From NCBI RefSeq assembly GCF_910591885.1, contig NW_025963548.1:1727501-1791500 (forward strand): a DNA stretch of 64,000 bases, given 5' to 3'. Both the position numbers and the translations under genes were made by a program. Below are positions 33,981-47,245 of the stretch, piece after piece; within the stretch, counting starts at the first letter, position 1, and each line of letters begins with the position of its first letter. The notes beneath the pieces were generated by a model, which made no database searches, had not been told where the DNA came from, and worked only from the letters and a program-made list of their open reading frames with translations. This DNA is from Bombus terrestris (Eukaryota; Arthropoda; Insecta; Hymenoptera; Apidae).

Positions 33981-34413
33981 ATGGAGTTTCTTTAGATCTC
34001 TGCTACGCGTCGTTGGCTTGTTCGTGCCAAGTAAGGTAGATATCATTTCCGAACTACCACTGGAGGTTTTGCACTTGATACATCGAAAATTGGATCCCTC
34101 GTCCCTGCAGAGCGCCGCTCTTGTATCGCGCAAATCGTTCAACGTATGTAGATCCGACAAGTGTCCACGGCGGAAAGCGAGACGTCACATGAGGCATACG
34201 AGAAAGCGGGTCAAGATGCAATTTCTCGGATCTGCAGCCGCCAAAGCTACCAACCAAGAATCAAGAAGTAGAGGACGTGGTGAGGGCAGCCTAAGGCACG
34301 AAATAAGCTTATCCGCTGCTCGTACGGCGGTCGTCGTTGGAAGGTTACGCGGTCCTCCGAAAATTTCGATGCGAGATCGCCCCATCGATGTTGGACCAAT
34401 AAAATGTATTTGA
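33981..34413 (+). pseudogene. F-box protein gene, left-arm copy, frameshifted at codon 4
   Basis: The start codon at 33981 matches the right-arm gene, but one extra base in the fourth or fifth codon (gtttctttag) leads to an immediate stop. From 34018 the frame is open for 131 codons: VDIISELPLEVLHLIHRKL, SAALVSRKSFNVCRSDKC, a Lys/Arg-rich stretch and GPIKCI. The F-box Trp of the right copy (SRKWF) is Ser here, which would also harm Skp1 binding. AATAAA overlaps the 3' end (34399-34404). Confidence 0.78.
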
Positions 34414-34590
34414 CTCTAACTCGTGTAAGTACCTTAATTTGACTGCTTGCTCTTGCGAGAACTTGAAACGGTCTGGTCCGGATTCAGAACTGTAGAGTGA
34501 AGCTTGAAATAAAATGGTTTTACTGAAACGGCAATGTGTTTCAGTCACGATAATACTATCTGTATCGTAATAGGCCCATTATTGAATATT
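34414..34590. other. 3' flank of left F-box copy, duplicated in inverted arm
   Basis: Mirrors 61700-61858 in reverse. It contains a second AATAAA near 34508. No gene. Confidence 0.5.
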
Positions 34591-37500
34591 AAATAAAACG
34601 TATCATCGCTGCAATTGCAGATTTGTCGTCGATTAGGTGCGAGATATACTCCTCATTGGCTGCCAAATACAGCGCACTTCAGCTGGCTCGAGCTACTATA
34701 TCATCTCTGGTCCTTGACATATCAAGCGTAATTGTAGTTTTGCATATTCAGGTTAAAATATTCAAATGAATGTATCTCCGTTTCTATAGCGCAAATGGCT
34801 ACAATGCGATGCCCGTTATATTTCATATCCCATGTCATAACCAGCGCACATCAGCAAGTTTGCGGTCAACTTTGGTCTCTGTCAAACACAGCGTAATTGC
34901 TGTTGCGCATATTCAGGCTTACATATTCACAAAAACGTATCTCCGCTTCTATTGCATATATTTCGACTATAAATAGCGCGTTACACGTCATATTTGCACT
35001 CAGATACACCGCACATTAGCTGGTTACAGCTATATCAGATCTGGTCCTTGAAACATCCATCGCAATTGTAGTATTGCGTTTGCAGTCGTAAATATTCAAG
35101 TCATGGTATGTCCGTTTCTACGGAACATTTTCGGAAAATTCGATGCGCGTTATATGTCACATTTGCTGTCATGTGCACTGCATGTCTGCTGGTTTGCGCT
35201 ATGTCAACTCTGGTCCCTGTCAAATCCAGCGTAATTGTAGTTTTACATATTCAGGTTAAAATATTCAAATGAATGTATCTCCGTTTTTATTGCACACATG
35301 GCTACAATTCAATGTCCGTTACATTTCACATCTGATGTCATATGCACCACACATCAGCAGGTTTGTACTATGTCAACTCCGGGCTCTGTCAAATCCAGCG
35401 AAATTGCTGTTTTGCATGTTCATGCTTAACTATTCAAATCATCGTATAGCCGTTTGCATTGCAAATATGCCGACAGCACGAAGCGCGTTATACTCCATAT
35501 TCGCTGCCAAATACAGCGCATATTATCTGGTTTAAGTTATGTAACGTGTGGACGCAGCTAACCTCAGCGCATCTGCAGTTTTGCATATTCAGGCTTAAAT
35601 ATTCAAGTCAACATATTGTAGTATCGTGAGGAAAAAGCCTCATTAGAAGTCGATCAAAACAATGTCGAATGTCCTTCGGTTGTTACTTTACATCGGGGAG
35701 AAAGCCTATGTGACTAAAGTCACCTTGTACTTGCTGAGCGTTAACAGAATGGGGTTAGAGAGTTGGAAAAACTAAAGCTAATGTTAGGGGACGATTTAAC
35801 TTTAAAGATTGGCTGATCGAGAAGCGTTGAGCGGTTGATCGAGAAATAAGAGTGAGTCGAGAGGTCAGAGTTAATCGAGGAGACGAAGAGTAGAGTTGTT
35901 AGCGCTGTCGAGTTGCGAGAGTTGTTAGCGTTGTTGAGAGTGGAGTTGTTAGCGTTGTCGAGTTGTGAGAGGTGTCAGCGTTGCTGAGAGTAGAGTTGTT
36001 AGCGCTTTCCATTTTCAGGATTAAATATTCAAATCAAGCTATTTTCGATTCCGTCGCAGATATGTCCACAATTCGAGTTAGCGTCGTACTGCCAAATGTA
36101 TTACTCATCAGCCGGTTTGCGCTATGTCGATTCTGACCATTGTTAAATCCAGCGCAATTGCATTTGTGGATACTCATGCACGAATAATCAAATCAACGTA
36201 TCTCCGTTATTGTGGCAAATATGTCGAGAATTCGATGTGACTTGTACCCCACATTTCTTGCCAAATGCAGCGTACACCAGCCTGTTTCCGTTATGTCCTC
36301 TCTGGTTTCAGTCAAAGCCGGCATGATTGTAGTTTCGCATATTCATGCCTAAATATTCAAATAAACCTATACAGCGCATATCTGCCAGCTTGCGCAATGT
36401 CAATTCTGGACCGTGCCAAATCCAGCGTATTTGCAGTTTTGCATACTCAGTCTAAAATATTGAAATCCACGTATCTCCGCCTCAAGAGCTCAAATGACGA
36501 CCATTCGATGCGCATAATACTGCACATATGCTGCCAAATCAGCCGGTTTGTGCCACGTCAACTCTGGAACCGATCAAATTCTGTGTAATTGCAAATTTGC
36601 ATATTCAGGCTTAAATATTCAAATGAAGGTATCTTCGTTCCTATTACAGATATGTCGACAATACTATGCAAGTTGTATTCCACATTTACTACCAAATACA
36701 GCGCGCATCATCCGGGATGCGACTTTTTAACTGTGAACGCTGTAAAAGCCAATGTAATTGCGGATTTGCATGTTAAGGCTGAATTACTCGTTAGAACGTA
36801 GCCGCACTGGTATTGGATATATGTCGAAAATGCTATGCGCGGTAGCTCCGCATTTGCTGCCAAATAGAGCGCACATCAGTGCGCTGGCGCTATGTTAACT
36901 CTGGACCGTGTGAAATCCAGCGAAATTGCAGTTTTGCATATTCAGGGTTAAATATTCAAATCTACGTATCTCTGTTTCTAATGCAGATATGACGATGAAT
37001 TTATGTGTGTTATACTCCACATTGGCTCCCAAATTTAGCACACATCGGAGGGTTTGTGCTATGTTATCTGTGTATCCTGTGAAATCCAATGTAATTGCAG
37101 TTTTCCTTACATAGGCTGAATCCTCCATTAGAAAACATTGCGCTGTTATTAGCTGTATACATATTATGTATGTCGGAAATACGATGCACGCTACACTCCA
37201 CATTTGCTGCCAGATACAGTGAACACAATCCGGTTTGAGCTATGCAAAATCTAGACCTAGCCAGATCCAGCGTATTTTCAGTTTTGTATATTCAGTATTA
37301 TGCATTCAAACCGACGTATCTCCGTTTCTGTTGCTGATATGCCGACAATTCGATACGCGTTATACTCCGCATTTGCTGCCGAATACAGGGCGCATTAACT
37401 GGTTTGCGCTGTGTCAACTCTGGACCTTCTACATGCAGCGTAATTGCTGTTTTACATATTCGGTTTCAGATATTTGAATCAACTTTTCTCCTCTTTTATA

Positions 37501-37925
37501 GCACACATGCTGAGAACTCGATGCATCTTATACTCCACAGTTGCTGCCAAATACAGCCCACATCAGCTGCTTTGAGCTATATCATCTCTGTTCTCCGATA
37601 AATCCAACGTAGTTTCAGCTTTGCATATTCAGGCTGAAATATTCTAATCAACGTATCTCCGCTTCCGTTGCAGTTATGCCGACAACGTAAAGCGTGGTAT
37701 ACGCCAAAATTGTTGCCAAATACAGCACACATCAGCCGCATTGGGCTATGTCGATTCTGGACCCTGTGAAGTGCAGCGTAATTGTAGTTTTGCATACTCA
37801 GGAATAAACGTTCAGATCAATGTGTCTCCGCCTCTATAGCATATGTGCCGACATCCACTCCATATTTGCTGCCAAATACAGCGCACATTAGTGGGCTGGC
37901 GCTATGTCAACTCTGGCCCGTGTCA
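34591..37925 (+). repeat. ~169-bp satellite, array 2 (direct duplicate of array 1)
   Basis: Aligns to 6542 onward at offset 28049, rising to 28218 after about 37200. The 169-base change is one extra monomer in this copy (near 37225-37400). A sampled 120 bp (7021-7140 against 35070-35189) shows three differences. The array ends at 37925 where Copia 3 begins. Confidence 0.92.
35617..36005 (+). repeat. Second copy of the GTTAGCG-repeat insert
   Basis: Same place and sequence as 7568-7956, so the insertion predates the duplication. Confidence 0.6.
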
Positions 37926-40152
37926 AATCTTTCATTTCAAATCTATTAGTTAATAACTCCTTTACCCTTTGTGTCTTCCTTTTATTTTTACTACAAATTA
38001 GCAAATCGTCTACATACATTAGCAAATAAACAACATTTTCTCCCTCTCCATGTATATATATGCACAACTCTATGTTATTCTTTTTAAAACCCGATCTCGT
38101 CACATACTTATCAAAACACTCATATCAGTCCCTTGGACTTTCTTTTAACCCATACAGCGCTTTCGATAGTTTACAAACTCTATTCGTTCCGTTCGCATAT
38201 CCCTTTGGATGATTTACATATACCTCCGAGGTTACTTCACCATTTAAAAAGGCAGTTTCTACATCCATTTGCTCAATAATTAATCCATTTTGACAACAAT
38301 ATGATAGCAATATCTTAAAGGTCTGATTACTCGCTACTGGGAAGTATATGTCATCAGCTACGTTTCTTTGTTGGAATCCTCTTACCACTAATCTAGCCTT
38401 ATACCTCTCATCTGATTTGCTCGTGTAAACCCATTTTACATCTAATACGTCTTTGCCTTTTACCCTTTCTACCAATTTCCAAGTTTTATTCTTATAAAGA
38501 CATTCTATTTCCTTATTCATAGCTTGTTTCCAATCTTCACTATCTTCACAACAAATCGCCTCCTCAAATGTACAAGGGATATCTACACTACAATAATTTG
38601 CATGGATTTCACTATTGTTTTCTTTTTCTGGATATCTTACTGGAGTTCTCTTATTACGTGTAGATCTTCCAGGGATGTTTAAGCTTTCAAGACTGTTATC
38701 ATTTTCATCTTCCCTACTTTCTAACTCTTCCTTATTCATGTTTACCAATAAATCATTATCCTCAATGTCATCGTTATCTTTATCGAATGAATTTTCCGCG
38801 ACGCCGATACATTTTGTGTCTGTTCCTATGACCTCTACATGTCTCGCTATTGTTATTTTTCTACCTAATAAGAATCTGTAACCTACTTCACTATATCCTA
38901 ACAAAATTCCCATATCTGCCTTCTTATCCCATTTAGAAACTCTCTTTTGTTCTTACAAAAACTTTACTTCCATATAGATGTAGATTTTCAACACTTGGTT
39001 TTCTCCCGAAGAATATTTCAAAAGGTGTCTTTCTCTCTCTATAGTATTTGCCAGTATTCGATTCTTCAAGTATACCGCTGTCCAATCTATTTCCAGCCAG
39101 TACCTTTTATGTACTTTCGCTTCCGCTAACAAGCAACGCGCCATGTCCATAACTGTTCTATTACACCTTTCTGCTGTCCCGTTTAATTCATGTCCGTAGG
39201 TTGGGCAATTATTTATTCTGATACCTTTATCCCTAGCACATTTATAAATTCGATTTTTCAAGTACTCTTCTCCATTATCACATCTCAATATTTTAAACCT
39301 CTTGCCCGTTAAATTCTCGGCTTCATTTACAAACTGTACGAAACAATCAAAGACCTCACCCTTTGATTTTATACAATAAATTCTAGCTATTTTGCTATAA
39401 TCATCGATAAATGAGATGAAATATTTCTCTTAATTGAATCCGGTAGTCTTAAAGGGGCCGCACACGTCCGTATGTATAATTTCCATTATCTCCCTAGCCT
39501 TGGTTCGATTATTTTTGAATGGTAAATTGTGCATTTTACTTTCTATACACACCCTATATTTCAAAAATTCCTTCTCAGATTCTTTCGGTATACCAGTAAC
39601 TAGCTGCTCTTTAACCAAAATATTTAAATATTTAAAATTTACGTGTCCTAACATCCTATGCCATCTTTCCTTTTTATTCATACCACTACGTTCAGCGCTG
39701 TTTGCTAAGTGTTCCTTCCCTTTCAATATACTTTTCATTCTATATGTTCCCTTTTCTTTAACCGCTACCGCTGTAAGCTTATTGTCCTCATCTATTACTT
39801 TTGCAATATTTCCTATTGAAATAACCGTGTTTTTATTATCTGATAACTTGCCTAAACTAATCAAGTTTGCGGACATTTCTTTCGCGTAAAAAACATTATT
39901 CATATTTATTTCATTTTGCTTTCCAAATGCTTCAAAATAACTTATAACATTCCCTACTTTTGTTGCCTTTATCGATCTGTTATCGCCTAAATATATATTT
40001 ACCGGTTCTTTAAGGTCAATAGATTTATCGAAAAAATTTTCGTTATTAATTATGTGATCTATGGAACCGCTATCTAATAGCCACATTACTTCATTATTAC
40101 TTATCTCGTTCGCCTCGCAGCTGTATGCTGCGTGCGCCGTTGCTATTGTCAC
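37926..40152 (-). pseudogene. pol: Copia 3 Pol, partial
   Basis: Protease and pre-integrase (LLDSGSIDHI, HRMLGHVNFKYL) are open in 40152-39430. Integrase is in 39288-38953 (RCDNGEEYLKN, ELNGTAERCNR). The RT N-terminal half is in 38913-38125 (MDVETAFLNGEV) and the palm YVDDLLI in 38103-37926. Stops or shifts separate these blocks. Sequence ends within RT at the satellite junction. Confidence 0.88.
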
Positions 40153-40227
40153 GTAAAATGAGAAAGAAATTTAAAGGAAAGAAGAAAACTTTAATTTTTC
40201 CTCGTTTATACACTTCGTGTATTAATT

Positions 40228-40620
40228 TTAATTATACACATCGTTTATTAATTTTTCGAAATTACTAAAAAACGATGCTGAATCAATGTAGTTCTCAAGT
40301 CTTATCTTTTCCAATCTCCTTCTGCATACGATCTGTAGTGCCGTCGAATCTGTCAAGTACATTTCATCAAACTTTTTCACTATCTCATACGCCGTTTTTT
40401 CTTCTCTAATATATTCCAATTGTCTATTTGTGACGGCACTATAAATAATATTTATTGCCTTCAGATCCTTTTTGTCCCAGTCTTCATTGTCTGTTTCTGT
40501 CTTCACCCTAGTTGTGACAATCTCGCATTCTTCATATCTGAGAAACATCGTTATTCTTTGCTTCCACATACCGTAATCCTCACCATCGAAAATAGGTATC
40601 ATTATTTCCGATCTATCCAT
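40228..40620 (-). pseudogene. gag: Copia 3 Gag, N-terminal part
   Basis: 130 codons from ATG at 40620, reading MIPIFDGEDYGMWKQRITMF. This copy keeps the frame that Copia 1 and 2 have lost near codon 12. It ends early: a deletion fuses gag codon ~126 to the end of the gypsy LTR remnant (about 40142-40225), removing the zinc knuckle. Confidence 0.82.
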
Positions 40621-40795
40621 TTTAAATGATTCCTTATCTCTTACTCATGCGTTCCTACGTGCTCGAAGTGTATTTTTCCTCTTTGTAACCTTTGAACGTT
40701 TCTTTGCTTACTGAGAACTAACTCGAACTAACTCGCAATATTGAAAAACACGCACTAAAATAACTTGCAAAATTATGAACCACGCTCTGCTACCA

Positions 40796-41040
40796 TGAAA
40801 AGATATAGAATGGATTCGGAAATACAAATAATTCCCTTTATTTAGCACACAACTGTTATACATATATCTTATACTCTTAAGACCTCAAAATCCTACTCGC
40901 ACGCACGCTTGTTGTCAACCGACTCTTCCAGATACTTCTAACGACTGGCTCTTGTCTTTTGTCTCAACCAAGACCCGGACGTCCTCTGACGCTTACACAC
41001 ACATTCACATGTACAGTGTAAATGTATCATATTCCCAACA
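40796..41040 (-). repeat. Copia 3 5' LTR
   Basis: Plus strand TGAAAAGATATAG to TTCCCAACA, 245 bp. The end variant CTTTTCA (in element sense) is shared only with the LTR fragment at 57450-57651. The primer site is at 40780-40795. Confidence 0.9.
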
Positions 41041-41850
41041 GGAATAAATATTCAGATCAACGTGACTACGTTTCGATTGCAGGTATGTACACAATTCGAT
41101 GCGCGTTATATTCCATATCTGATGCCAAGAACACTGCACATCATCCGGTTTACGCTATGTAAAATCTGGACCCAGCCAGATCCAGCGTTGTTGCAATTTC
41201 GTATATTCAGGATTAAGTATTCAAACAGACGTATCTCCGATTCTATGGCACATATGGCTACAATTAGAGGCTCGTTATACTCCAAATTTGCTGCCAAACA
41301 CAGTGCACGTTATCCCGTTTGATGCATGTAAAATCGGGACCTAGCCGAACCCTGCGTATTTGCAGTTTTACATATTCAGTACTAAATATTCGAACCAACG
41401 AATCTCCGTTTCTATGGCACACTTCCAGACAATTCGGTGCGCGTTATATTTGACATCTGACGTCATATACAGCGCACATCAGTAGGTTAGCGTTTTGTTC
41501 ACTCTTGTCTCTGTCAAATACACCATAATTGCAGTTTAGCATATTCATGCTTGAATATCGAAAGCAACGTATCTTCGTTTCTATGGCAGATATGACGACA
41601 ATTTGGTGAGCGTTATGCTCCTGATTTGCTGGTGAGCACAGGGCACATCTTCCGATTCTACCTTCTCTTCTGTCTTATGTCTTCTCTGGTCACTGACAGA
41701 TTCAGCGTAATTGCTGTTTTGCATATTCATGCCTAAATGTTCAAACCAACGTATCAGCGCTGCTATAGGATTCATGTCGCAAATGCGATGCGCACTATAC
41801 TCCGCAATTACAGCCAAATACAGTACTTATCCGGTTTGCGCTATGTCGAC
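41041..41850 (+). repeat. ~169-bp satellite, array 3a
   Basis: Same monomer motifs as array 1, starting ggaataaatattcagatc right after the Copia 3 LTR. An inverted counterpart lies at 59720-60520. Confidence 0.88.
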
Positions 41851-42857
41851 TGTATTTTCGAGCTATAGCGGGGAGACGCGTTCGTTTGAATACGCGTCAA
41901 TGGGACTCGTAAATTCCCGTTACGATTGGCATAATCGACACCACGAATAGTTCGATCCCCGTACTTCGCTTAGGATAATATGTGTAGTCTTTGTGGTATA
42001 ACACTGGGAGTCACAAGGTTATAAAAAATATATGTATTTCTAACGATTTATACAATCACACTGAGTAAGAACGCCGTTGCTTAAGATACAGATAACGAAG
42101 AGAAGGATTATTCTTAGATGAGAGTGTGAGCTATAGGAGCTCTAGGTCCGTGAGAGCTGTAGGAGCTGTCGGACTTCTGAATACTGTGAGAGAAATAGGA
42201 GGCTCTTAGAGATATAGGAACGGTGAGAGTTGTAGGGATTGCAGGAACTTTAGTCACCGTGAGAGACGATGGAACTCTGAGAGATATCGGAACGGTGAGA
42301 GTTATAGGGATTGCAGGAACTCTAGTCACCGTGAGAGATGATGTAACTCTAAAGTTCATTCTGATGTGAGTACGAAGCTCGGTATGGGTGTGCCCTTTGA
42401 ACGAAGAACGCGGATTCGTTGCTTACATTGTTAGTTAGGAAAGTGAGGGCAATGATCCGCGATGCCGATTGATTATGACTAATGTTAGGAAGGAAGAGAG
42501 GTGGAAGAAGCCTCCTACCAACGTGGGTCCTAGGCGACATTGTCTATGGGAAAACTCAGATTTTCCGTTAGGTAGATGTCCGCTTTTTTCGTTAGGCCAC
42601 TACCCGCTTTCTCCGTAATTCTTAAGAGCGCGTAATAAACCCAAGGACCTTTCTAAAAACCGACCGACAACACTTCCAGAATTAGAAAGTCTTTTCGAAA
42701 CAAACAGATTGACTTAGACCATATGTGCGAACAATGCAGTTAGGATTTCATCTTTATGGTGGGTCCTTGGGCCTATGGAGAATTCGAAGGATGGCACGTG
42801 GACCGGTGGCTGTCAATCCGCGCGGGATTGACTGCAGATGTGTTGCGCGGCAGAACA
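41851..42857 (+). mobile_element. Solo LTR, ~1-kb family, with 5-bp target duplication TCGAC
   Basis: TGTATTTTCGAGC to GCGGCAGAACA, flanked by TCGAC at 41846-41850 and 42858-42862, inside a satellite monomer. It contains a 69-bp in-frame minisatellite (about 42200-42345). Strand is assigned only relative to the other copies. No gag or pol of this family is in the window. Confidence 0.85.
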
Positions 42858-43201
42858 TCGACTCTGGTCTCTGTTATATGCAGTGTAATTGTTGTTTTGC
42901 AGATTCAGACTCAAATATTCAACTCCACGTATCTCCGTTGCTGTTGCTGATATGTCGACAATTCGATGTGCCTGGTACTCCACATTTCTTGCCAAATACA
43001 TCGTTTACCAGCCAGTTTGCGCTATATCCAGACTGGTCCCAGACAGATCAAGCGTATTTGCAGTTTTGCATAATCAGGATAAAATATTCATACCCACGTA
43101 TCTCCGTTTCTGTTGCAAATATGTTGACAATTCGATATGCCTTATACTGCACATTTGTTGCCAAATATAGTGCACACCAGCCGTTTTTTCACTATTTCAA
43201 C
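42858..43201 (+). repeat. ~169-bp satellite, array 3b
   Basis: Two monomers between two solo LTRs of the same family. Confidence 0.88.
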
Positions 43202-44394
43202 TGTTACCTTGCGTGATAGGAACCGTGCGACGTCCCTCGATATTTAGCCACTAAGGGGCCGCTGACCGTTATTTACACCCTATCAAACCTAAGGACCCAC
43301 CATAAACTTAGACTTCTTAAGTAATTCTAGATGGTCCCTTTCTTCTTGAACGTCCAATTTCTTAAATGTTTTTGATTGATGTGTATTCCTTAGAAAAGTC
43401 CTTATGTTTATTCTACGCTCTTAGAAATTACGGAAAAGCTGGTAGTTATGTAATGGGAAAACCGGTAATTATATAATATTAAACCGGACATTTATCTGAT
43501 GAAAATGTGTGTATTTACCAATGAACAAGGTCATCCATGAGCCACATTGGTAGGATGCTTACTCCTCCTATCTTCATTCATTAACGCTGATCATACCCAA
43601 TGGGTATCGCGAATCTTTGTCCTCCCTTTTCATAAAAAAAAGAGTGAACAACGAATCGGCTTCCCTTGATCAAAAATTACCTACATACCGAGCTTTCCTC
43701 CGTAAGTATATAAGAGGGGAATTCGAGTTATATCTCGGTTCGAAAACTATCTACACCCATGACTTCTTCGAAGACCACCTATCTATGCATACTCAATCTA
43801 GGTTTTCAGATCAGTCAATATATCTACCCGGATTCTCTCATATCAGATCAATCCATTTCTTCGTCACCTATACCTTAATCGGCGGAGTTACTAACTTGTG
43901 CTGTTGTTCAAAGTTGTTTGAAATACATACTTCATAAATAGGTCCAGTGCGTAGTGGAGATCTTTGTAACGGGATATCACTGTGTGGAGATATGTGTGTG
44001 CGCGGCGACTGAGAAACAGACGAACGTAAACAGTTCTATCGGTTAACAGTCTTCAAAAGGTCGGGTATGAATGAAAGTGCTGAGACTCGTGCAAATGTAT
44101 ATCGATAAATATTCTAGAAATCGTTTATAAAATAAATATGTGTCTACGTTAATAGTAATGCCCAGCGTAAATTTAATGTTTCCAAAACAATATTTCGGCC
44201 ATCAAGATCCACAATTCCCATCAATAACATTGTTGGTCGCAGAGTTATACCGCCGCAACCACCCTATTATCTTAACGTAAATCAGGGGATCGATCAATAC
44301 GCGGCGTCGCTTCTTAGAATTGTAACGGGAACTCGCGACTCTCGTTGACGCTCTTCCTCGCGATCAGATCTCCCCACGGTTGGACAAATTGACA
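43202..44394 (-). mobile_element. Diverged solo LTR of the same family, opposite orientation
   Basis: TGTTACCTTGCG to ACAAATTGACA, flanked by TCAAC at 43197-43201 and 44395-44399. In reverse complement its start (ggggagatctgatcg, cgtcaacgagagtcg, ttcccgtta) matches 41866-41920. It is more diverged and about 190 bp longer than the 41851 copy. A plus-strand TATATAAGAG lies near 43707. A 106-codon frame (43617-43937) is not recognised. Confidence 0.75.
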
Positions 44395-46370
44395 TCAACT
44401 CTGGCCGATGTCAAATCCAGGCGTAAACCCTCCATTTTTACATTTTCAGACTTAAATATTCAAACCAACCTATCTCCGTTTCTAATGCAGATATGCAGAC
44501 AATACGATGTGCCTTGTTCTCCACATTTCCTGCCAAATACAGATACAGTTACAGTTCCATACAATACAGTTCACATCTGCTAGTTAGAGCTACGTCAAGT
44601 CTAAACTCTGCCAAATCCAGTGTAATTCTAGTTTTGCATATTCATGCTTGAACATTCAGATCAACGTATCGCTGTTTCTCTTGCAGATATGTCGAAATCT
44701 AAATGCGCGATATACTCCACATTTGTTGATAAATACAGTGCAGATCATACGAATTGAGCTATGTCAAATCCGCGTCGAGTCAAATCCAGCGTGATTGCAG
44801 CTTTGCATATACAGGTAAAATATTCAAATTTATGTGTCATCCGTTGCTGCTACAGATATGCCGACAAATGCCATCTTCGATCACCGACAAATCCAGCGTA
44901 ATTGCAGTTTTTCATATACATTATTAAATATTCAAAGCCACGCATCTCCGTTACTGTTGGAAATGTGTCGCAGTACGATGTGCCTTGTACTCCACATTTC
45001 GACCGAATTAAACCAACAACATCCAATTAGCCCTATGTCCACTGTGGTCCGGTCAAACACAACGTAACTGCAGTTTTGCATTTTTAAACCGAAATACTCA
45101 AATCAACGAATCTCCGTTTCAATTGCAGATATGTCGATAATTCGATGCGCGTTATACTCCGTAATTGTTACTAAATACAGCTCACATCATCTGGTTCGCG
45201 CTATGTCAAATCCGGACCCTGTGAAATGAAGCGTAAATGCAGTAATGCATGATAAGGGTTCAATATTCAGATCGACGAGACTCAGTTTCTATTGCAGATA
45301 TGTCGACAAAACGGTGCGCGTTATATTCCACATAGACTGCCATACACTGGGCGCTTCATCTGGTTTAAGCCATGTTAAATACGGAACGAGTCAAATCCAG
45401 CGTATTTGTGGTTTTGCACCTTCAAGCCTAAATATTCAAGTGAATGTATCTCCGTTTTTATAGTAAGTATGTTCACAATAGGATGCATGATATACTCCAC
45501 ATTAGCTGCAAAATACAGCACACATCAGACAGTTTGCACATTGTCAAAACTGGACTCGGTGAAATCCAGCGTGACTGCAGTTTTGGATATTAATGCTTAC
45601 ATATTCGAATCAAGGTATCTCCGCTTGTTTTGCAGAAACATTGGCCATACGATGCGCGTTATATTCCACATCTGATGCCAAATCAGCCGGTTTGTGCTAT
45701 GCCAACTCTGGACCCTGTAAAATCTAGCAGAATTGCAGTTTTTGCTATTAATGCTTAAATATTGCTTTCAAAGTCTCTCCGCTTGTTTTGCACATACGTC
45801 GACAACTCGATACGCCTTATACTCTACATTTGCTACAGTTACATCACCCATCAGCTTGTTTGAGCTATGTCAACTCTGGTCTCTGCCAAAACCTGCCAAA
45901 ATGCAATTTTGCATTTTCAGGAATAAATATTCAGATCAACGTGACTACATTTCGATTGCAGGTATGTAGACAATTCGATGCGCGTTATATTCCACATTGA
46001 GTCAAATCCAGCGTATTTGTAGTTTTGCATATTCAAGCCTAGTTATCCAAGTGAAAGTATCTCCGTATCCATTGTAGGTATGTCGACAATAGGATGCACG
46101 TAATACTGCACATTTGCTGCCAAATACAGCAAACTCCAGCCGGTTTGCTCTATGTCATCTATGACATCCCCGGCCGTGTCAAATACGGCGACATTGCAGG
46201 TTTCCATATTCAGAATCAAATGGTCAAATCCCCGTACTTCCGTTGCTGTTGCAGACATGCCGAGTATTCGATGTGCCCGGTACTCCAGATTTCTTGCCCA
46301 ATTCAGCGCACTCTAGACAATTGGCGCTATGTCCGCACTGATCCCTGTCAAATCGAGCGTATCAGGTCTA
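44395..46370 (+). repeat. ~169-bp satellite, array 3c
   Basis: About eleven monomers. Parts are repeated in inverted form at 57652-58700 and 60520-61040, and the block around 44880-45230 resembles 9850-10200. This is the higher-order repeat pattern. Confidence 0.88.
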
Positions 46371-47245
46371 TAAATATGAAACCGGAATTTGCCTATAGAT
46401 GGCCCTAGCTCATAGTGTAGTTATCACTATACTATGTCATTGATGCCAAAAGTCGTTGTTGACATCTCACGAACATTTGCGACTGAGAACAGTACAATGA
46501 TTCTGGCAATGATTCTTTGGAAGAAATTGCACACTTCATCCTATAGGCATACCGGACGATACAAGGGCTGGTCGTCCCTTCTTCCGAAGCAATACCAGCC
46601 TCGCCGTGCGCCATATCCGAGGGTTGGCACCCTCCTTCGAACACGATGTAAATACGTGTCGCAGTCTAGGTGCCATGACCCGCATCATATCCCCTCATAC
46701 CCGTCGCGGGACTCCTTCAGGGCCAGGCCCTACTTCGCGGGAGGCTATCATCCTCGCCTCGTCCATCACCTCCCCGTGTGCATATACGCCGACGCAGCGT
46801 CATACTAGCTTTTGCGATGGCGTGAACGATATTGCAATATGTAACCAAACCTAGTAGCACTGTAAATTACTTTCCTACAGTACTTCAGCTTATTATATTT
46901 TTTAGATAGTTCATAAGTACTTATTCATGAGCACAAACTATAAAAATTTGTTGCGGCATATGAGCCAGAGGGAAATTCAAATCCTATTGTTACTTTGCCT
47001 CGGAGTATCAGGATCGTAAGGATACAAGTAAATACACTCGGAGCACAAAAATGTTGCCGCTACTTCGAACAAAGACGATTTTGAATCTTCCGACTTCTGC
47101 CCCGACCAGTATAAATAAACCGACGCAACCCAAAGAGTAAAGTATCTTCGAATACCTACGAGCATCAACGAGCGATCTGCTGAATTTCGTGACGAACATT
47201 TATGGAATATTTTTACACATTGTATCTACGACTCAGGGCCCATAG
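46371..47245 (-). other. Unique stretch; possible minus-strand LINE remnant at 46480-46800
   Basis: On the minus strand near 46690-46770 a short frame reads VMDEARMIASREVG and ends in a stop. It looks like the C-terminus of a non-LTR retrotransposon ORF, but I cannot confirm it. Further right, TATAAATAA near 47112 precedes an AT/GC-mixed leader-like stretch. The segment ends where the duplicated CMTR1 block starts. Confidence 0.3.

Larger units (their letters stand above)
37926..41040 (-). mobile_element. Copia element 3, 3'-truncated, minus strand
   Basis: Reading from 41040 leftward: 5' LTR, primer site, gag start, deletion, short gypsy-LTR remnant, protease, integrase, and RT up to the middle of the palm region. 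RNase H and the 3' LTR are absent. The left junction at 37925/37926 runs straight into satellite, so the element was truncated by rearrangement. Confidence 0.9.

Noticed and set aside
43617..43937. 106-codon frame in the 43202 solo LTR
   Set aside because: The corresponding region in the other family copies is not open in the same way, and no domain is visible.
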